Below, one piece after another: positions 1 through 8,900 of a DNA stretch of 64,000 bases. Positions within the stretch are counted from its first letter, which is position 1, and every line of letters begins with the position of its first letter. The position numbers and the translations under genes are program-made. Under the pieces are notes generated by a model, which saw only the letters and a program-made list of their open reading frames with translations, did no database searches and had not been told where the DNA came from. Origin of the DNA: Streptomyces olivochromogenes (lineage in GTDB: Bacteria; Actinomycetota; Actinomycetes; Streptomycetales; Streptomycetaceae); assembly GCF_001514115.1 (NCBI RefSeq), contig NZ_KQ948464.1, forward strand, positions 232,382-296,381, given 5' to 3'.

Positions 1-124
1 GGCCGATCCCGCGCTGGTGGTGCTGCTGTACGACGCGGAGGTCGTCGAGCACGTCCCGGCGGAACCTCACGACCGTCCCGTGCACGCGGTGGTGACGCCT
101 TCGGGCGTGCGTCGCTTCGGCTGA
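1..124 (+). CDS. 5-formyltetrahydrofolate cyclo-ligase, C-terminal fragment
   Basis: Only the last 40 codons are in the window, read from base 2 to the TGA at 122-124. The visible protein has the pattern VPAEPHDRPVHAVVTPSGV. The PHD-V-V-TP arrangement is typical of the C-terminal strand of 5-formyltetrahydrofolate cyclo-ligase (MTHFS), which makes 5,10-methenyl-THF from folinate with ATP. The gene upstream of a penicillin acylase in Streptomyces fits this. The identification rests on a short tail, so it is probable rather than certain. Confidence 0.6.
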   Translation, partial: ADPALVVLLYDAEVVEHVPAEPHDRPVHAVVTPSGVRRFG

Positions 125-135
125 CGGGCGCGGGC

Positions 136-179
136 AGGCGAAAGGGCCCTCCACGCACGCGTGGAGGGCCCTTTCGCCT
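136..179. terminator. Bidirectional hairpin terminator
   Basis: A perfect 21-bp inverted repeat (136-156 with 159-179) has a 2-nt loop and an A-run/T-run pair near its base. It sits between convergent genes ending at 124 (+) and 235 (-), so it probably ends transcription from both sides. Confidence 0.85.
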
Positions 180-234
180 GTCGCCATCAGTAACTCACGG
201 TCGCCGTCGGTGACTCGTGGTCGCCGTCAATGGC

Positions 235-3000
235 TCACGGCTTGAGCACCAGGGTGTCGCTCGTGCTCTTGTCGACCGCCTTGTCCGAGAAGGACCACGG
301 CAGCAGTTCACCCTTGGCCCACTTGTCCGTCTGGTCGGTGTAGTGGGCGCTGTAGGCGTGCCCGGAGGCGCCGGAGAGGTTGATCCACTTCGACTTGTCG
401 AAGTCGTCGAGGTTGACCACCATCCGCATGGACGGCACCCAGACCACTCCGTAGCCGCCCGCGGCGTTCCAGCCGGTCGCGTTGACCGTCGCCTCGCCGC
501 CGCTGAGCTTCCAGGGGCCGCGGTTGAGCATGTACTGCAGGACGCCGGGACCTTCGGTGCCCAGGGTCTGGTTCTTCAGGAACAGGCGGTGCAGCCGGCC
601 CCAGCTCCAGGTGTCCATGTCCTTGCCGAGCTTGGCGGTCAGCTCCCAGCGGGCGTCCTTCATGGCCCGCGCGAACAGCTCGTCCCGGTTGTCGGCCGCC
701 TTGTCGAGGCGCGTCTTGGGCGCCTTCCACCAGTCGTTGTTCTGATCGTCGATGATCTTGCGGACCACCTCGAACCAGCGGTCGCCGCCGTCCGGCTGCG
801 CCTGGTCCGCCTCACGCTGGCCGCACTCGCGCACGGTCTGGTTCTCGTCCGCGGGACCGGTGGAGTCGACCGGGGCGACGTTCAGGCACTGACCCTTGAC
901 CCGCAGCTCCTTGGGCAGCTTGTTGCCGAAGGCGAGCTTGAGGATGTTGCGCCAGGTCGCGTTGAAGTACGCGGCCGCCGCGGAGTCGGCGTCCTGGGTG
1001 TAGTCCCAGCCTTCCAGGAGCTTCTGCGCGTCGCGGACGTTCTTGTCGGGGACGTCGATCTTGAGCAGCTTGGGCACGATCAGCTTGGCGATCTCACTGC
1101 TGTCGTCGAGCTGCATCTGGCGCATGTCGTCGGTCGAGATCTTGCCGCCGCCCTTGATCTTCGCCTCGATGAGATCGGTGATCCGCTGGCTGCGCGTTCC
1201 GTAACCCCAGTCCGTGGTGAGCGTGTAGGGGTACTTGTCCTTGTCGACGACCGCCTGGTTGGCGGTCACGATGTAGCCGCGCTTCGGGTCGTACTCGTAG
1301 GGCAGCTCGGACTGCTTGATGTAGCCGGTCCACTGGTACTTGGAGTCCCAGCCGGGCGACGGGAGCGAGCCGTCGTCGCCCTTCGACCGGGTCGGGATCT
1401 TGCCGGGCAGCTGGTAGCCGATGTGGTCGTTGGTGTCGGCGTAGATCAGGTTCTGCGAGGGCACATCGAAGGACGCGGCCGCCGTGCGGAACTCGGACCA
1501 GTTCGACGCCTTGTCCAGCTGGAAGACGGCGTCCATGGAGTTGCCCGGGTCCAGGGCGGTCCAGCGCAGCGCGATGGCATAGCCGTCGCCGCGGTCGGGT
1601 GCCCCGCTGTCGACGGTGGCCTTCTTGCCGACCTTGACCAGTTCGTCGTCGCGGTCGGAGAGCAGCGGCATCCCGTCCTTGGTCTCCCGGACGACGATCG
1701 TCTTGTTCGAGCCGCCCGCGACCTTGATCGTTTCCTTGCGGGTCGCGAAGGGCAGCACCTTGCCGTCGTACTCGTAGCCCTCGCCGGTGATCTTCTCCAG
1801 GTAGAGGTCGGTGACGTCGACCCCGGAGTTGGTCATGCCCCAGGCGATGTTCTGGTTGTGGCCGATGACCACGCCGGGCATGCCCGCGAAGGTGTAGCCG
1901 GAGACGTCGTACTGGCACTTGCTGGAGACGCTCGTGCAGTGCAGGCCCATCTGGTACCAGACCGAGGGCAGCGAGGCCGACAGGTGCGGGTCGTTGGCCA
2001 GCAGCGGCTTACCGGTGATCGTGTACTTGCCCGCGACGACCCAGGAGTTCGAGCCGATGCCGTTGCCGTTCACGCCGACGGCGGTGGGCACGTTGTCGAG
2101 CACGTTGTAGAGCTTGGAGAGCTGGCTCTGCAGGCCGTCGGGCGCGGTGGTGTTCCCCGCGAGGCCGGTGCCCGACGTGGACTGCGTCCCGCTGCCCGCC
2201 GTCGTGCTGCTGCCCTGGACGTACGACCCCGTGACGCTGTCGTACTGGCCTTCCTGGGTGATCGTCTTGTTCCGGCTGTAGGGGTACTCCGGGTACAGGT
2301 CGGCGATCTGCTTCGGGCCCAGACGGCTGGTCATCAGGGAGCGGTCGATCTCTTCCTGCATGTTGCCGCGCAGGTCCCAGGCCATCGCCTTCAGCCACGC
2401 GACCGAGTCGACCGGGGTCCACTCCTGGGGCTTGTAGTCGTTGGTGAAACCAAGGGCCGCGTACTCCAGGGAGATGTCCTTGCCGTCCTTGCCCTTCAGG
2501 TAGGCATTGACTCCCTTGGCGTACGCCTGGAGGTACTTCTTCGTGGAGGCCGACAGTTTCTTGTCGTACTCCTCCTTGGCGACCCGGTCCCAGCCCATCG
2601 TGCGCAGGAACTCGTCGTTCTTGACCTGGCTCGAGCCGAACATCTCGGACAGCCGGCCCGAGGTCATGTGACGGCGTACGTCCATCTCGTAGAACCGGTC
2701 CTGCGCCTGGACGTAGCCCTGCGCCATGAACAGGTCCTCGTCGGACGAGGCGTAGATCTGCGGGATCCCGTTGCCGTCCCGCTTGACGTCCACGGGGCCC
2801 GACAGCCCGTCGAGTGTGAGTGAGCCCTTGGTCTGCGGGAAGGAGGCACGGACGGTACTGACCCCCCAGTAGCCGCCATAGGCAACGCCTCCGAAGAGGG
2901 CCAGAACCAGGACAATCAGGAACAGTCGGGCCTTGCGCCCCTTCTTCCTGCCGGACTTGCCCGGCTTCTGGCCGGAAGAGGCGGTGGTGTTCGGGGGCAT
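235..3000 (-). CDS. Penicillin acylase family Ntn-hydrolase
   Basis: A 921-residue protein starts at the ATG at 3000. Residues 1-24 are Lys/Arg/Gly-rich, followed by one membrane segment at about 25-46 that acts as signal anchor, so the catalytic part is extracytoplasmic. The motif GIGSNSW (314-320) gives the predicted N-terminal nucleophile Ser317 of the mature beta chain. The downstream LLANDPHL motif is also typical of penicillin amidases. Family members self-cleave into alpha and beta chains and hydrolyse amide bonds of penicillins, acyl-homoserine lactones or other N-acyl compounds; the substrate here cannot be told. Residues about 262-290 form a Ser/Thr/Gly-rich spacer near the chain junction. 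It stands alone, convergent with the upstream folate gene. Confidence 0.9.
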   Translation of the reverse strand: MPPNTTASSGQKPGKSGRKKGRKARLFLIVLVLALFGGVAYGGYWGVSTVRASFPQTKGSLTLDGLSGPVDVKRDGNGIPQIYASSDEDLFMAQGYVQAQDRFYEMDVRRHMTSGRLSEMFGSSQVKNDEFLRTMGWDRVAKEEYDKKLSASTKKYLQAYAKGVNAYLKGKDGKDISLEYAALGFTNDYKPQEWTPVDSVAWLKAMAWDLRGNMQEEIDRSLMTSRLGPKQIADLYPEYPYSRNKTITQEGQYDSVTGSYVQGSSTTAGSGTQSTSGTGLAGNTTAPDGLQSQLSKLYNVLDNVPTAVGVNGNGIGSNSWVVAGKYTITGKPLLANDPHLSASLPSVWYQMGLHCTSVSSKCQYDVSGYTFAGMPGVVIGHNQNIAWGMTNSGVDVTDLYLEKITGEGYEYDGKVLPFATRKETIKVAGGSNKTIVVRETKDGMPLLSDRDDELVKVGKKATVDSGAPDRGDGYAIALRWTALDPGNSMDAVFQLDKASNWSEFRTAAASFDVPSQNLIYADTNDHIGYQLPGKIPTRSKGDDGSLPSPGWDSKYQWTGYIKQSELPYEYDPKRGYIVTANQAVVDKDKYPYTLTTDWGYGTRSQRITDLIEAKIKGGGKISTDDMRQMQLDDSSEIAKLIVPKLLKIDVPDKNVRDAQKLLEGWDYTQDADSAAAAYFNATWRNILKLAFGNKLPKELRVKGQCLNVAPVDSTGPADENQTVRECGQREADQAQPDGGDRWFEVVRKIIDDQNNDWWKAPKTRLDKAADNRDELFARAMKDARWELTAKLGKDMDTWSWGRLHRLFLKNQTLGTEGPGVLQYMLNRGPWKLSGGEATVNATGWNAAGGYGVVWVPSMRMVVNLDDFDKSKWINLSGASGHAYSAHYTDQTDKWAKGELLPWSFSDKAVDKSTSDTLVLKP

Positions 3001-3334
3001 CGCTGTCCTTGCTGTCCTAACGCGAGCGGCAGGCGGTCCTGGAGTGCTGGAGCAACCATAGGCGCAGGGCCCGACGCGCCTTGACGCGGAGTCGGGTACA
3101 GGACGGACGAGCGTTCGATCTCGGCCCCTGGAGTGTCAAGAAAGCGTCAAGAGTTAGGTAAGGTAACGAAGTACTTGGCCTCATGTACCGACTTCGGGTG
3201 TTCGGATCGACGTGCTGGGATCCACGCGATCACCTCGATTCCACGCGTTGATCCAGACGCGATCACATCGAATCGACGTGTTCACATCCGCACGTTCGAA
3301 TCCAGTGCCCGGATTGGCGAGAAGGGAACAGCCG
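3001..3334. other. Divergent intergenic region, promoters of acylase and antiporter
   Basis: This 334-bp gap separates two divergent genes and must hold both promoters. At 3156-3168 it contains TTAGGTAAGGTAA, which resembles one half of the DmdR/DtxR iron-box consensus, but the second half-site is not conserved. From about 3205 to 3300 there are degenerate repeats of the words GATCCACGCGATCAC and GATCGACGTG. I see no ORF with a convincing start. Confidence 0.4.
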
Positions 3335-4861
3335 CTGACTGTCCACCACCTCAACCAGCTCCTGCTCGTCTGCTCGCTCGTTCTGCTCGTCGCGGTGGCA
3401 GCGGTTCGTATCTCTTCGCGCAGCGGGCTCCCCAGCCTGCTCGTCTACCTCGGCATAGGCATCGCCATGGGCCAGGACGGGGTCGGCAACGTCCACTTCA
3501 ACAACGCCGAACTGACGCAGGTCATCGGGTACGCGGCCCTGGTCGTGATCCTGGCCGAGGGCGGCCTCGGCACGAAGTGGAAGGAAATCAAGCCGGCCCT
3601 GCCGGCGGCCACCTCGCTGGCACTGGTCGGCATCGCGGTGAGCGTCGGAGTGACGGCCACGGCCGCCCACTACCTGATCGGCCTGGAATGGCGGCAGGCT
3701 CTCATCATCGGCGCGGTGGTGTCCTCGACGGACGCGGCGGCCGTCTTCTCGGTGCTGCGGAAAGTACCCCTCCCCGCGCGCGTGACGGGCATCCTGGAGG
3801 CCGAGTCCGGCTTCAACGACGCCCCGGTGGTCATCCTCGTCGTCGCGTTCAGCACGGCGGGCCCCGTGGAGCACTGGTACGTGCTGCTGGGCGAGATAAC
3901 CCTGGAGCTGGCCATCGGCGCGGCCATCGGCCTCGCGGTGGGCTGGCTCGGCTCCTGGGGGCTGCGGCACGTAGCGCTGCCCGCCTCCGGCCTCTACCCG
4001 ATCGCCGTGATGGCGATCGCGGTCACCGCCTACGCCGCCGGCGCGCTCGCGCACGGCAGCGGCTTCCTCGCCGTCTACCTCGCGGCGATGATGCTCGGCA
4101 ACGCCAAACTGCCGCACTGGCCCGCCACCCGGGGCTTCGCCGAAGGGCTCGGCTGGATCGCCCAGATCGGCATGTTCGTCCTGCTCGGCGTGCTGGTCAC
4201 CCCGCACGAGATGGGCGACGACATCGTGCCGGCCCTCGTCATCGGCCTGGTGCTCACCATGGTGGCGCGCCCCCTGAGCGTCGTGGTCAGCCTGCTGCCC
4301 TTCCGGATCCCGTGGCAGGAGCAGACACTGCTGTCCTGGGCCGGCCTGCGCGGCGCCGTGCCCATCATCCTGGCGACCATCCCGATGGTGAGCGGCATCG
4401 CGGAGAGCCGCCGGATCTTCAACATCGTCTTCGTCCTCGTCGTCGCCTACACCCTCATCCAGGGCCCCACGCTGCCCTGGCTGGCCCGCAAGCTGCGGCT
4501 GGGCGAGTCCGAGGGCGCCGCCGACCTCGGGATCGAATCGGCACCCCTGGAGCGACTGCGCGGCCATCTGCTGTCCGTCGCGATCCCGGAGGGCTCCCGC
4601 ATGCACGGCGTGGAGGTGGCCGAGCTGCGCATGCCCTCGGGGGCCGCCGTCACCCTCGTCGTGCGCGACGGAACCTCCTTCGTGCCGCTTCCCACGACCG
4701 TCCTGCGACGCGGCGACGAACTGCTCGTCGTGGCCACCGACCCGGTCCGGGACGCGGCCGAGCGACGGCTGCGCGCAGTGGGCCAGGGCGGCAAGCTGGC
4801 GGGCTGGCTGGGCCTCGCGGGCAACGGCGCCGGACCACACTCCCGACATTCCGGACAGTAA
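3335..4861 (+). CDS. Potassium/proton antiporter (CPA1/NhaP2-CvrA type)
   Basis: A polytopic membrane protein of about 508 residues. Twelve or so hydrophobic segments fill the first 400 residues, with the CPA motif GLRGAVPI near the end of the transport domain. The C-terminal 120 residues (after LGESEGAAD) have the RMHGVEV...LVVRDG...LRRGDELLVVATD pattern of a TrkA-C/RCK-C domain. This is the layout of NhaP2/CvrA K+/H+ antiporters, which export K+ and are gated by their C-terminal domain. I place the start at the CTG at 3335 because GAAGGGA lies 7 nt upstream and the product then begins TVHHLNQLLL. In-frame GTG 3305 and TTG 3314 are alternatives. Confidence 0.8.
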   Translation: MTVHHLNQLLLVCSLVLLVAVAAVRISSRSGLPSLLVYLGIGIAMGQDGVGNVHFNNAELTQVIGYAALVVILAEGGLGTKWKEIKPALPAATSLALVGIAVSVGVTATAAHYLIGLEWRQALIIGAVVSSTDAAAVFSVLRKVPLPARVTGILEAESGFNDAPVVILVVAFSTAGPVEHWYVLLGEITLELAIGAAIGLAVGWLGSWGLRHVALPASGLYPIAVMAIAVTAYAAGALAHGSGFLAVYLAAMMLGNAKLPHWPATRGFAEGLGWIAQIGMFVLLGVLVTPHEMGDDIVPALVIGLVLTMVARPLSVVVSLLPFRIPWQEQTLLSWAGLRGAVPIILATIPMVSGIAESRRIFNIVFVLVVAYTLIQGPTLPWLARKLRLGESEGAADLGIESAPLERLRGHLLSVAIPEGSRMHGVEVAELRMPSGAAVTLVVRDGTSFVPLPTTVLRRGDELLVVATDPVRDAAERRLRAVGQGGKLAGWLGLAGNGAGPHSRHSGQ

Positions 4862-4965
4862 ACAGGACATTAAGGGGCGATGTTCATTCGCAGGCGAACA
4901 CCGCCATGGTGCTCACTTTCACAGGCACCGCAGCAACTCGCCCCTGTACGATGAAGGCATACCTT

Positions 4966-4995
4966 GATCGAACCAACTCTGATCGAACCAACTCT
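4966..4995. repeat. Two tandem copies of a 15-bp unit
   Basis: GATCGAACCAACTCT occurs twice head to tail (4966-4980 and 4981-4995), with no mismatch, in the gap upstream of the MFS gene. It may be a recent slippage product or a doubled operator. Confidence 0.8.
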
Positions 4996-5141
4996 GCCTG
5001 AAGCAGAGCTGGCGCGACCCGTATGGCGGTCGTGACGCCCCCGCAGTGGGCGGCGCGGCATCTACCGCAGTTCCGCGCAAGAGGACAGCTCTCGGCGCCC
5101 CCCGCACGGGCGCGCTACCAGGCGGCAGAGAGGCACGGGCC

Positions 5142-6404
5142 GTGGCATCCACGGTCACCTCCCGCCCCGGATACGGACAGCTGCTGCGCACCCGCGGCGC
5201 CTGGACGTTCCTGCTTCCCGGCTTCGCCGCACGTCAGCCCTTCGCGATGCTGACGCTGTCCCTCGTACTCCTCGTCCAGCACACCACCGGCTCGTACGGG
5301 GCCGCCGGCGCCGTCGCCGCCGTCACCGGCGTCTCCATGGCGCTGTTCGCCCCCTTCACCGGCCGTCTCGCCGACCGCCACGGCCAGCGGGCCGTTCTGC
5401 TGCCCGGCGTCCTGGTGCACGCCCTGGCAGGCCTCTCCCTGACGGCGCTGGCACTGACGGACGCCCCCTTGTGGGCCCTTTTCCTCGCCGCCGTGCCGAC
5501 CGGCGCCTCGGTGCCCCAGGTCGGGCCCATGGTGCGCGCCCGCTGGGGTGTGAAGCTCCAGGACTCGCCCCTGATGACCACCGCGGCGGCCTTCGAGTCC
5601 GTCACGGACGAGCTGACCTTCGTGTTCGGCCCGCTGCTCGCCACGGCGCTGTGCACCGCCGTGCACCCGGCCGCGGGCCTGTTGACCGAGGCCGGGCTGA
5701 CCCTGATCGGCGGTCTCCTCTTCGCCGCGCAGAAGAGCACCCAGCCCGCTGTCGCCGCCGCCGGGCACACGCGCGTGGAGCACGGTTCCGCGCTGCGGAT
5801 CCCCGGAGTGCGCGTGCTGATCGTGACCTTCCTGGGCATCGGCTCCGTCTTCGGCGGTATGCAGGTCTCGCTCGCCGCGTTCAGCGAGTCGATCGGCGAG
5901 CCCGGTCTGAACGGCGTCCTCTACGGCGTCTTCGCCGCGGGCAACATGCTTTCCGGCGTCGTCTGCGGCGCCATCGCCTGGAAGGTGGCCCCGCAGCGGC
6001 GGCTCGTCATCGGCTACGCCGCCCTGGCGCTCGCCGCGTGCGGGCTGTGGGCCGCGCACTCCGTGGTCGTACTCGCCGCGATCGGCCTCCTGGTCGGCAT
6101 GTGCATCGCTCCGTCCCTGATCACCGGCTACACCCTGGTCGAGGGCCTGGTCCCGGCGGGCGCCCGCACCGAGGCCTTCACCTGGCTGACCGGCGCCGTC
6201 GCGCTCGGCCAGGCGGCGGCCGTCACGGTCGCCGGACAGCTGGAGGACCGCCTGTGGAACGGTGCCGGATTCCTGGTGCCGATGGCCGGTACGGCACTGG
6301 CGCTGGCGACCCTGGTGGCCCTGCGCTCACGGCTGGCCACGCCGCCCACCGGACGCACCGTCGCACGTGGCGTCGGTCACCGAGTGCCGGTGACAGTGGA
6401 CTGA
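5142..6404 (+). CDS. MFS transporter
   Basis: A 420-residue protein with about 12 predicted membrane segments. The loop GRLADRHGQRAVLL after the second segment is the MFS motif A signature. I chose the GTG at 5142 because GAGAGG lies 8 nt upstream and the N-terminus then starts just before the first membrane segment; the ORF is open further upstream to 5046. The second half has the same fold repeated. MFS proteins of this size export drugs or small metabolites by proton antiport; the substrate is unknown. No regulator gene adjoins it. Confidence 0.75.
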   Translation: MASTVTSRPGYGQLLRTRGAWTFLLPGFAARQPFAMLTLSLVLLVQHTTGSYGAAGAVAAVTGVSMALFAPFTGRLADRHGQRAVLLPGVLVHALAGLSLTALALTDAPLWALFLAAVPTGASVPQVGPMVRARWGVKLQDSPLMTTAAAFESVTDELTFVFGPLLATALCTAVHPAAGLLTEAGLTLIGGLLFAAQKSTQPAVAAAGHTRVEHGSALRIPGVRVLIVTFLGIGSVFGGMQVSLAAFSESIGEPGLNGVLYGVFAAGNMLSGVVCGAIAWKVAPQRRLVIGYAALALAACGLWAAHSVVVLAAIGLLVGMCIAPSLITGYTLVEGLVPAGARTEAFTWLTGAVALGQAAAVTVAGQLEDRLWNGAGFLVPMAGTALALATLVALRSRLATPPTGRTVARGVGHRVPVTVD

Positions 6405-6434
6405 TCTCGCGGAATACGTCAGTATGGATCGTCG

Positions 6435-6461
6435 TTAGCACTCATTGAGTGAGAGTGCCAG
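6435..6461 (+). promoter_or_regulatory. CIRCE element (HrcA operator) upstream of fmdB
   Basis: TTAGCACTC at 6435-6443, a 9-nt spacer, and GAGTGCCAG at 6453-6461. The left arm is the exact CIRCE half-site, the spacer is the canonical length, and the right arm matches 7 of 9 positions of GAGTGCTAA. It lies 11 nt before the fmdB start codon. CIRCE is the binding site of the heat-shock repressor HrcA, so fmdB expression is predicted to rise on heat shock. Confidence 0.7.
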
Positions 6462-6472
6462 GAGGAAGACAA

Positions 6473-6784
6473 GTGCCGACCTACCAGTACCAGTGCACCG
6501 AGTGTGGCGAGGGCCTCGAGGCGGTGCAGAAGTTCACCGACGATGCCCTGACGGAGTGCCCCAACTGCGGTGGACGCCTGAAGAAGGTGTTCTCGGCCGT
6601 CGGCATTGTCTTCAAGGGCTCCGGCTTCTACCGCAACGACAGCCGTGGCTCCTCGTCGAGCAGCTCGCCGGCGCCCAAGCCATCGACCACTTCGACTTCG
6701 TCCTCGCCGTCGACGACCTCGTCGTCCTCGTCGGACTCGAAGTCGTCGGGCAGCGGCTCGTCGAGCAGCAGCTCGGCCGCGTAG
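6473..6784 (+). CDS. FmdB family zinc-ribbon protein
   Basis: A 103-residue protein. Residues 1-50 form the FmdB-type zinc ribbon (PTYQYQCTECG, then CPNCGG), with two CxxC pairs that bind one zinc. The VFSAVGIVFKGSGFYRND segment that follows is the family's conserved tail. The last 50 residues are almost only Ser with some Thr, Lys and Pro and are surely disordered. The start is the GTG at 6473, behind a strong GGAGGA Shine-Dalgarno at 6461-6466. A CIRCE element just upstream suggests HrcA control. FmdB proteins were first linked to formamidase regulation, but their role in actinomycetes is not known. Confidence 0.9.
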   Translation: MPTYQYQCTECGEGLEAVQKFTDDALTECPNCGGRLKKVFSAVGIVFKGSGFYRNDSRGSSSSSSPAPKPSTTSTSSSPSTTSSSSSDSKSSGSGSSSSSSAA

Positions 6785-6797
6785 GACTTTCTCGCGG

Positions 6798-6827
6798 GGA
6801 CCCTGTCGTCGTACGACGACGGGGTCC
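6798..6827. terminator. Hairpin after fmdB
   Basis: A 14-bp inverted repeat (GGACCCTGTCGTCG with its complement, one G-T pair) has a 2-nt loop and lies 14 nt past the fmdB stop codon. There is no long U-tract, as is usual in Streptomyces. Confidence 0.75.
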
Positions 6828-6832
6828 TTGGC

Positions 6833-7051
6833 GTTTCCGAGGGCAGGTTCCCCGGAGTTTCCGGAGGACGGGGTCCTGGGTGTTTCCGGAGGACAGGATC
6901 CTGGGCGCTTGCGGAGGACAGGATCCTCGGCGTTTCTGGAGGACAGGGTCCTCGGCCTTTCTGGAGGACAGGACCCTCGGCCTTTCCGGAGGACAAGATC
7001 CTCGGCCTTTCCGGGAGACAGGGGCCTCGACGTTTTCGGAGGCAGATCTTC
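6833..7051. repeat. Nine imperfect tandem copies of a 25-bp unit
   Basis: Consensus GTTTCCGGAGGACAGGATCC plus TCGGC, 25 bp per unit, with unit starts at 6833, 6857, 6882, 6907, 6932, 6957, 6982, 7007 and 7032. Each core unit contains a small dyad (AGGAC...GTCCT). The array fills the whole gap between the fmdB terminator and the mtnP start. Copies differ by 1-5 bases, so it is not a brand-new expansion. Confidence 0.9.
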
Positions 7052-7073
7052 GAATCCCGCTACTGTGATCGTC

Positions 7074-7907
7074 ATGGCGAACGCAGAGATCGGTGTCATC
7101 GGCGGCTCGGGCTTCTACTCCTTCCTCGACGATGTGACCGAGATACAAGTCGACACCCCCTACGGGCCGCCGAGCGACTCCCTGTTCCTCGGCGAGATCG
7201 CCGGGCGACGGGTCGCCTTCCTTCCCCGCCACGGCCGCGGCCACCATCTGCCGCCGCACCGCATCAACTACCGGGCCAACCTCTGGGCGCTGCGCTCCGT
7301 GGGCGCCCGTCAGGTCCTCGGACCGTGCGCGGTGGGCGGACTGCGCCCCCAGTACGGGCCGGGAACGCTGCTCGTGCCGGACCAGCTGGTCGACCGCACG
7401 AAGACGCGGACGCAGACGTTCTTCGACGGGCTGCCGCTGCCGGACGGCACCGTGCCGAACGTCGTGCACGTGTCGCTGGCCGACCCCTACTGCCCCGTCG
7501 GCCGCAAGGCCGCCCTCGAAGCGGCGCGCGGGCGTGACTGGGAGCCGGTGGACGGCGGCACGCTCGTGGTGATCGAGGGACCGCGGTTCTCCACCCGCGC
7601 CGAGTCGCTGTGGCACCAGGCGCAGGGCTGGTCCGTGGTGGGCATGACCGGCCACCCCGAGGCCGCGCTCGCCCGTGAACTCCAGCTCTGCTACACCTCG
7701 TTGACCTTGGTCACCGACCTCGACGCGGGCGCGGAGGCCGGCGAGGGCGTCTCGCACGACGAAGTGCTGAAGGTGTTCGCGTCGAACGTGGACCGGCTGC
7801 GGGACGTGTTGTACGACGCGGTGGCGGCCCTGCCGCAGAACGGGACGCGGGACTGTCTGTGCACGAAGGCGCTGGGTGGCATGGATCCGGGTTTCGAGCT
7901 GCCGTGA
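7074..7907 (+). CDS. mtnP: S-methyl-5'-thioadenosine phosphorylase
   Basis: A 277-residue cytosolic enzyme of the PNP/MTAP superfamily. It begins ANAEIGVIGGSGFY, the phosphate-binding N-terminal motif of MTA phosphorylases. It also has FLPRHGRGH, the loop that binds phosphate, and GMTGHPEA plus a conserved VTDLDAG near the nucleoside site. It cleaves methylthioadenosine with phosphate to adenine and methylthioribose-1-phosphate, which feeds methionine salvage. The GMTGHPEA form, rather than GMT-PEA, is often seen in actinobacterial members and may signal altered purine preference. The ATG at 7074 is chosen over GTG 7065 from the typical N-terminus. No other methionine salvage gene is nearby. 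Confidence 0.88.
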   Translation: MANAEIGVIGGSGFYSFLDDVTEIQVDTPYGPPSDSLFLGEIAGRRVAFLPRHGRGHHLPPHRINYRANLWALRSVGARQVLGPCAVGGLRPQYGPGTLLVPDQLVDRTKTRTQTFFDGLPLPDGTVPNVVHVSLADPYCPVGRKAALEAARGRDWEPVDGGTLVVIEGPRFSTRAESLWHQAQGWSVVGMTGHPEAALARELQLCYTSLTLVTDLDAGAEAGEGVSHDEVLKVFASNVDRLRDVLYDAVAALPQNGTRDCLCTKALGGMDPGFELP

Positions 7908-7908
7908 C

Positions 7909-7987
7909 GATGGCCGCGACGGGCGCTCGATGGGCGCCGATGGGCGCCGATGGGCGTCGATGGACTTTGACGGGCGCTGACGGGCGT
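7909..7987. repeat. Short GATGGGCGCC-like repeats downstream of mtnP
   Basis: About eight degenerate copies of a roughly 10-bp unit (CGATGGGCGC and variants such as TGACGGGCGC) start right after the mtnP stop codon. Confidence 0.75.
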
Positions 7988-8123
7988 TTTCACGCGGTGG
8001 AACTTCCCGTTCGGGTGAGGGAGTTGTCCACAACTCGTCGGTAGTCCACCGGCGCCGACGGGATCCCCCGCGAGGCCTCATCGTGGGATCGCAAGCCGAT
8101 CTCTCGTCGCAGGTGGTGGCCCC

Positions 8124-8750
8124 ATGGCACAGCACGCTCCTCTTGTACGCCCGCTGGACACGGATCTCGTACGGGCGCCGGGCGCGGATCCCGTACGTCC
8201 GCCCGGTGTGGACGCGCCTCCGATCCGCGAGGTGCCGCAGTTCGCCCCCGTGCACGTGCGCGGCGGGCGGTACGGGCTGCGGCGCCTCACCCGTCACAAG
8301 CGGCGGGCCGTGGCCGCGGGGCTCGCCGTCACGGCGGCGGCCCTCGTGGCGGCGGGCCCCGGTGACGCCGGGCGGGCGCGGGGCCATCCGACGGCCGCTC
8401 CCCCGTCCGCGTCCGCTTCCTCGTCCTTGTCCTCTTCTCCCTCTTCTCCTTCCGCCACCGCGTCCGTGCGGGGGCAGGGGCGGGGCACGGTGGAGACGGT
8501 GGCGGCTCCGGTGCGGATCGCGGACGCGGCCACGGTGCGGCTGCTCAGGCCGGGCGACCGGGTCGACGTGATCGCGGCGGACGGTGACGGCGAGGGCCGC
8601 GTGGTCGCTGCCGGGGCGCGGGTGGCCGAGGTCCCGGACTTCGCCGCCACCGAGACCGGGGCGCTCGTGGTCCTCTCCGTGCCCCGGGCCACGGCGGCGC
8701 GACTGGCGGGTGCGGGCACGACGGCACGGCTGGCGGTGACACTGTGTTGA
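8124..8750 (+). CDS. RcpC/CpaB-like SAF-domain protein
   Basis: A 208-residue protein starting at the ATG at 8124. Residues 1-55 are Pro/Arg-rich and cytoplasmic, about 58-78 is one membrane segment (AVAAGLAVTAAALVAAGP), then comes a Ser-rich linker. The final 95 residues have the VETVAAPVRIADAATVRLLRPGDRVDVIA pattern followed by VVLSVPRATAARLAGA, which matches the CpaB/RcpC pilus-assembly domain. CpaB/RcpC acts in Flp/Tad pilus assembly. No tad genes are visible here, and Streptomyces commonly has this protein next to mscL, so its role may differ. Start of the next gene is 150 bp away. Confidence 0.75.
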   Translation: MAQHAPLVRPLDTDLVRAPGADPVRPPGVDAPPIREVPQFAPVHVRGGRYGLRRLTRHKRRAVAAGLAVTAAALVAAGPGDAGRARGHPTAAPPSASASSSLSSSPSSPSATASVRGQGRGTVETVAAPVRIADAATVRLLRPGDRVDVIAADGDGEGRVVAAGARVAEVPDFAATETGALVVLSVPRATAARLAGAGTTARLAVTLC

Positions 8751-8900
8751 GCGCCGTGCGCAATGCCGTACCGACGGCCCTCCTGGATATCGAATCGGTG
8801 TCAACTCGCTCGATCTTGCTACCGAATTGGACAGGTCCGGCGGGCCCTGCCGTAGGTTGCGGAGCTGTTTGTTCCACAACTTGTGCAGAGGGGCCTCTTG

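Noticed and set aside
217..2823. 868-codon open frame on the plus strand opposite penicillin acylase
   Set aside because: It is the GC-rich mirror frame of a clear gene, with no domain pattern.
3156..3174. Iron-box-like TTAGGTAAGG sequence
   Set aside because: Only one half fits the DmdR consensus; neither flanking gene is an iron gene.
6833..7051. 25-bp array as a CRISPR array
   Set aside because: Repeats are head to tail with no spacers.
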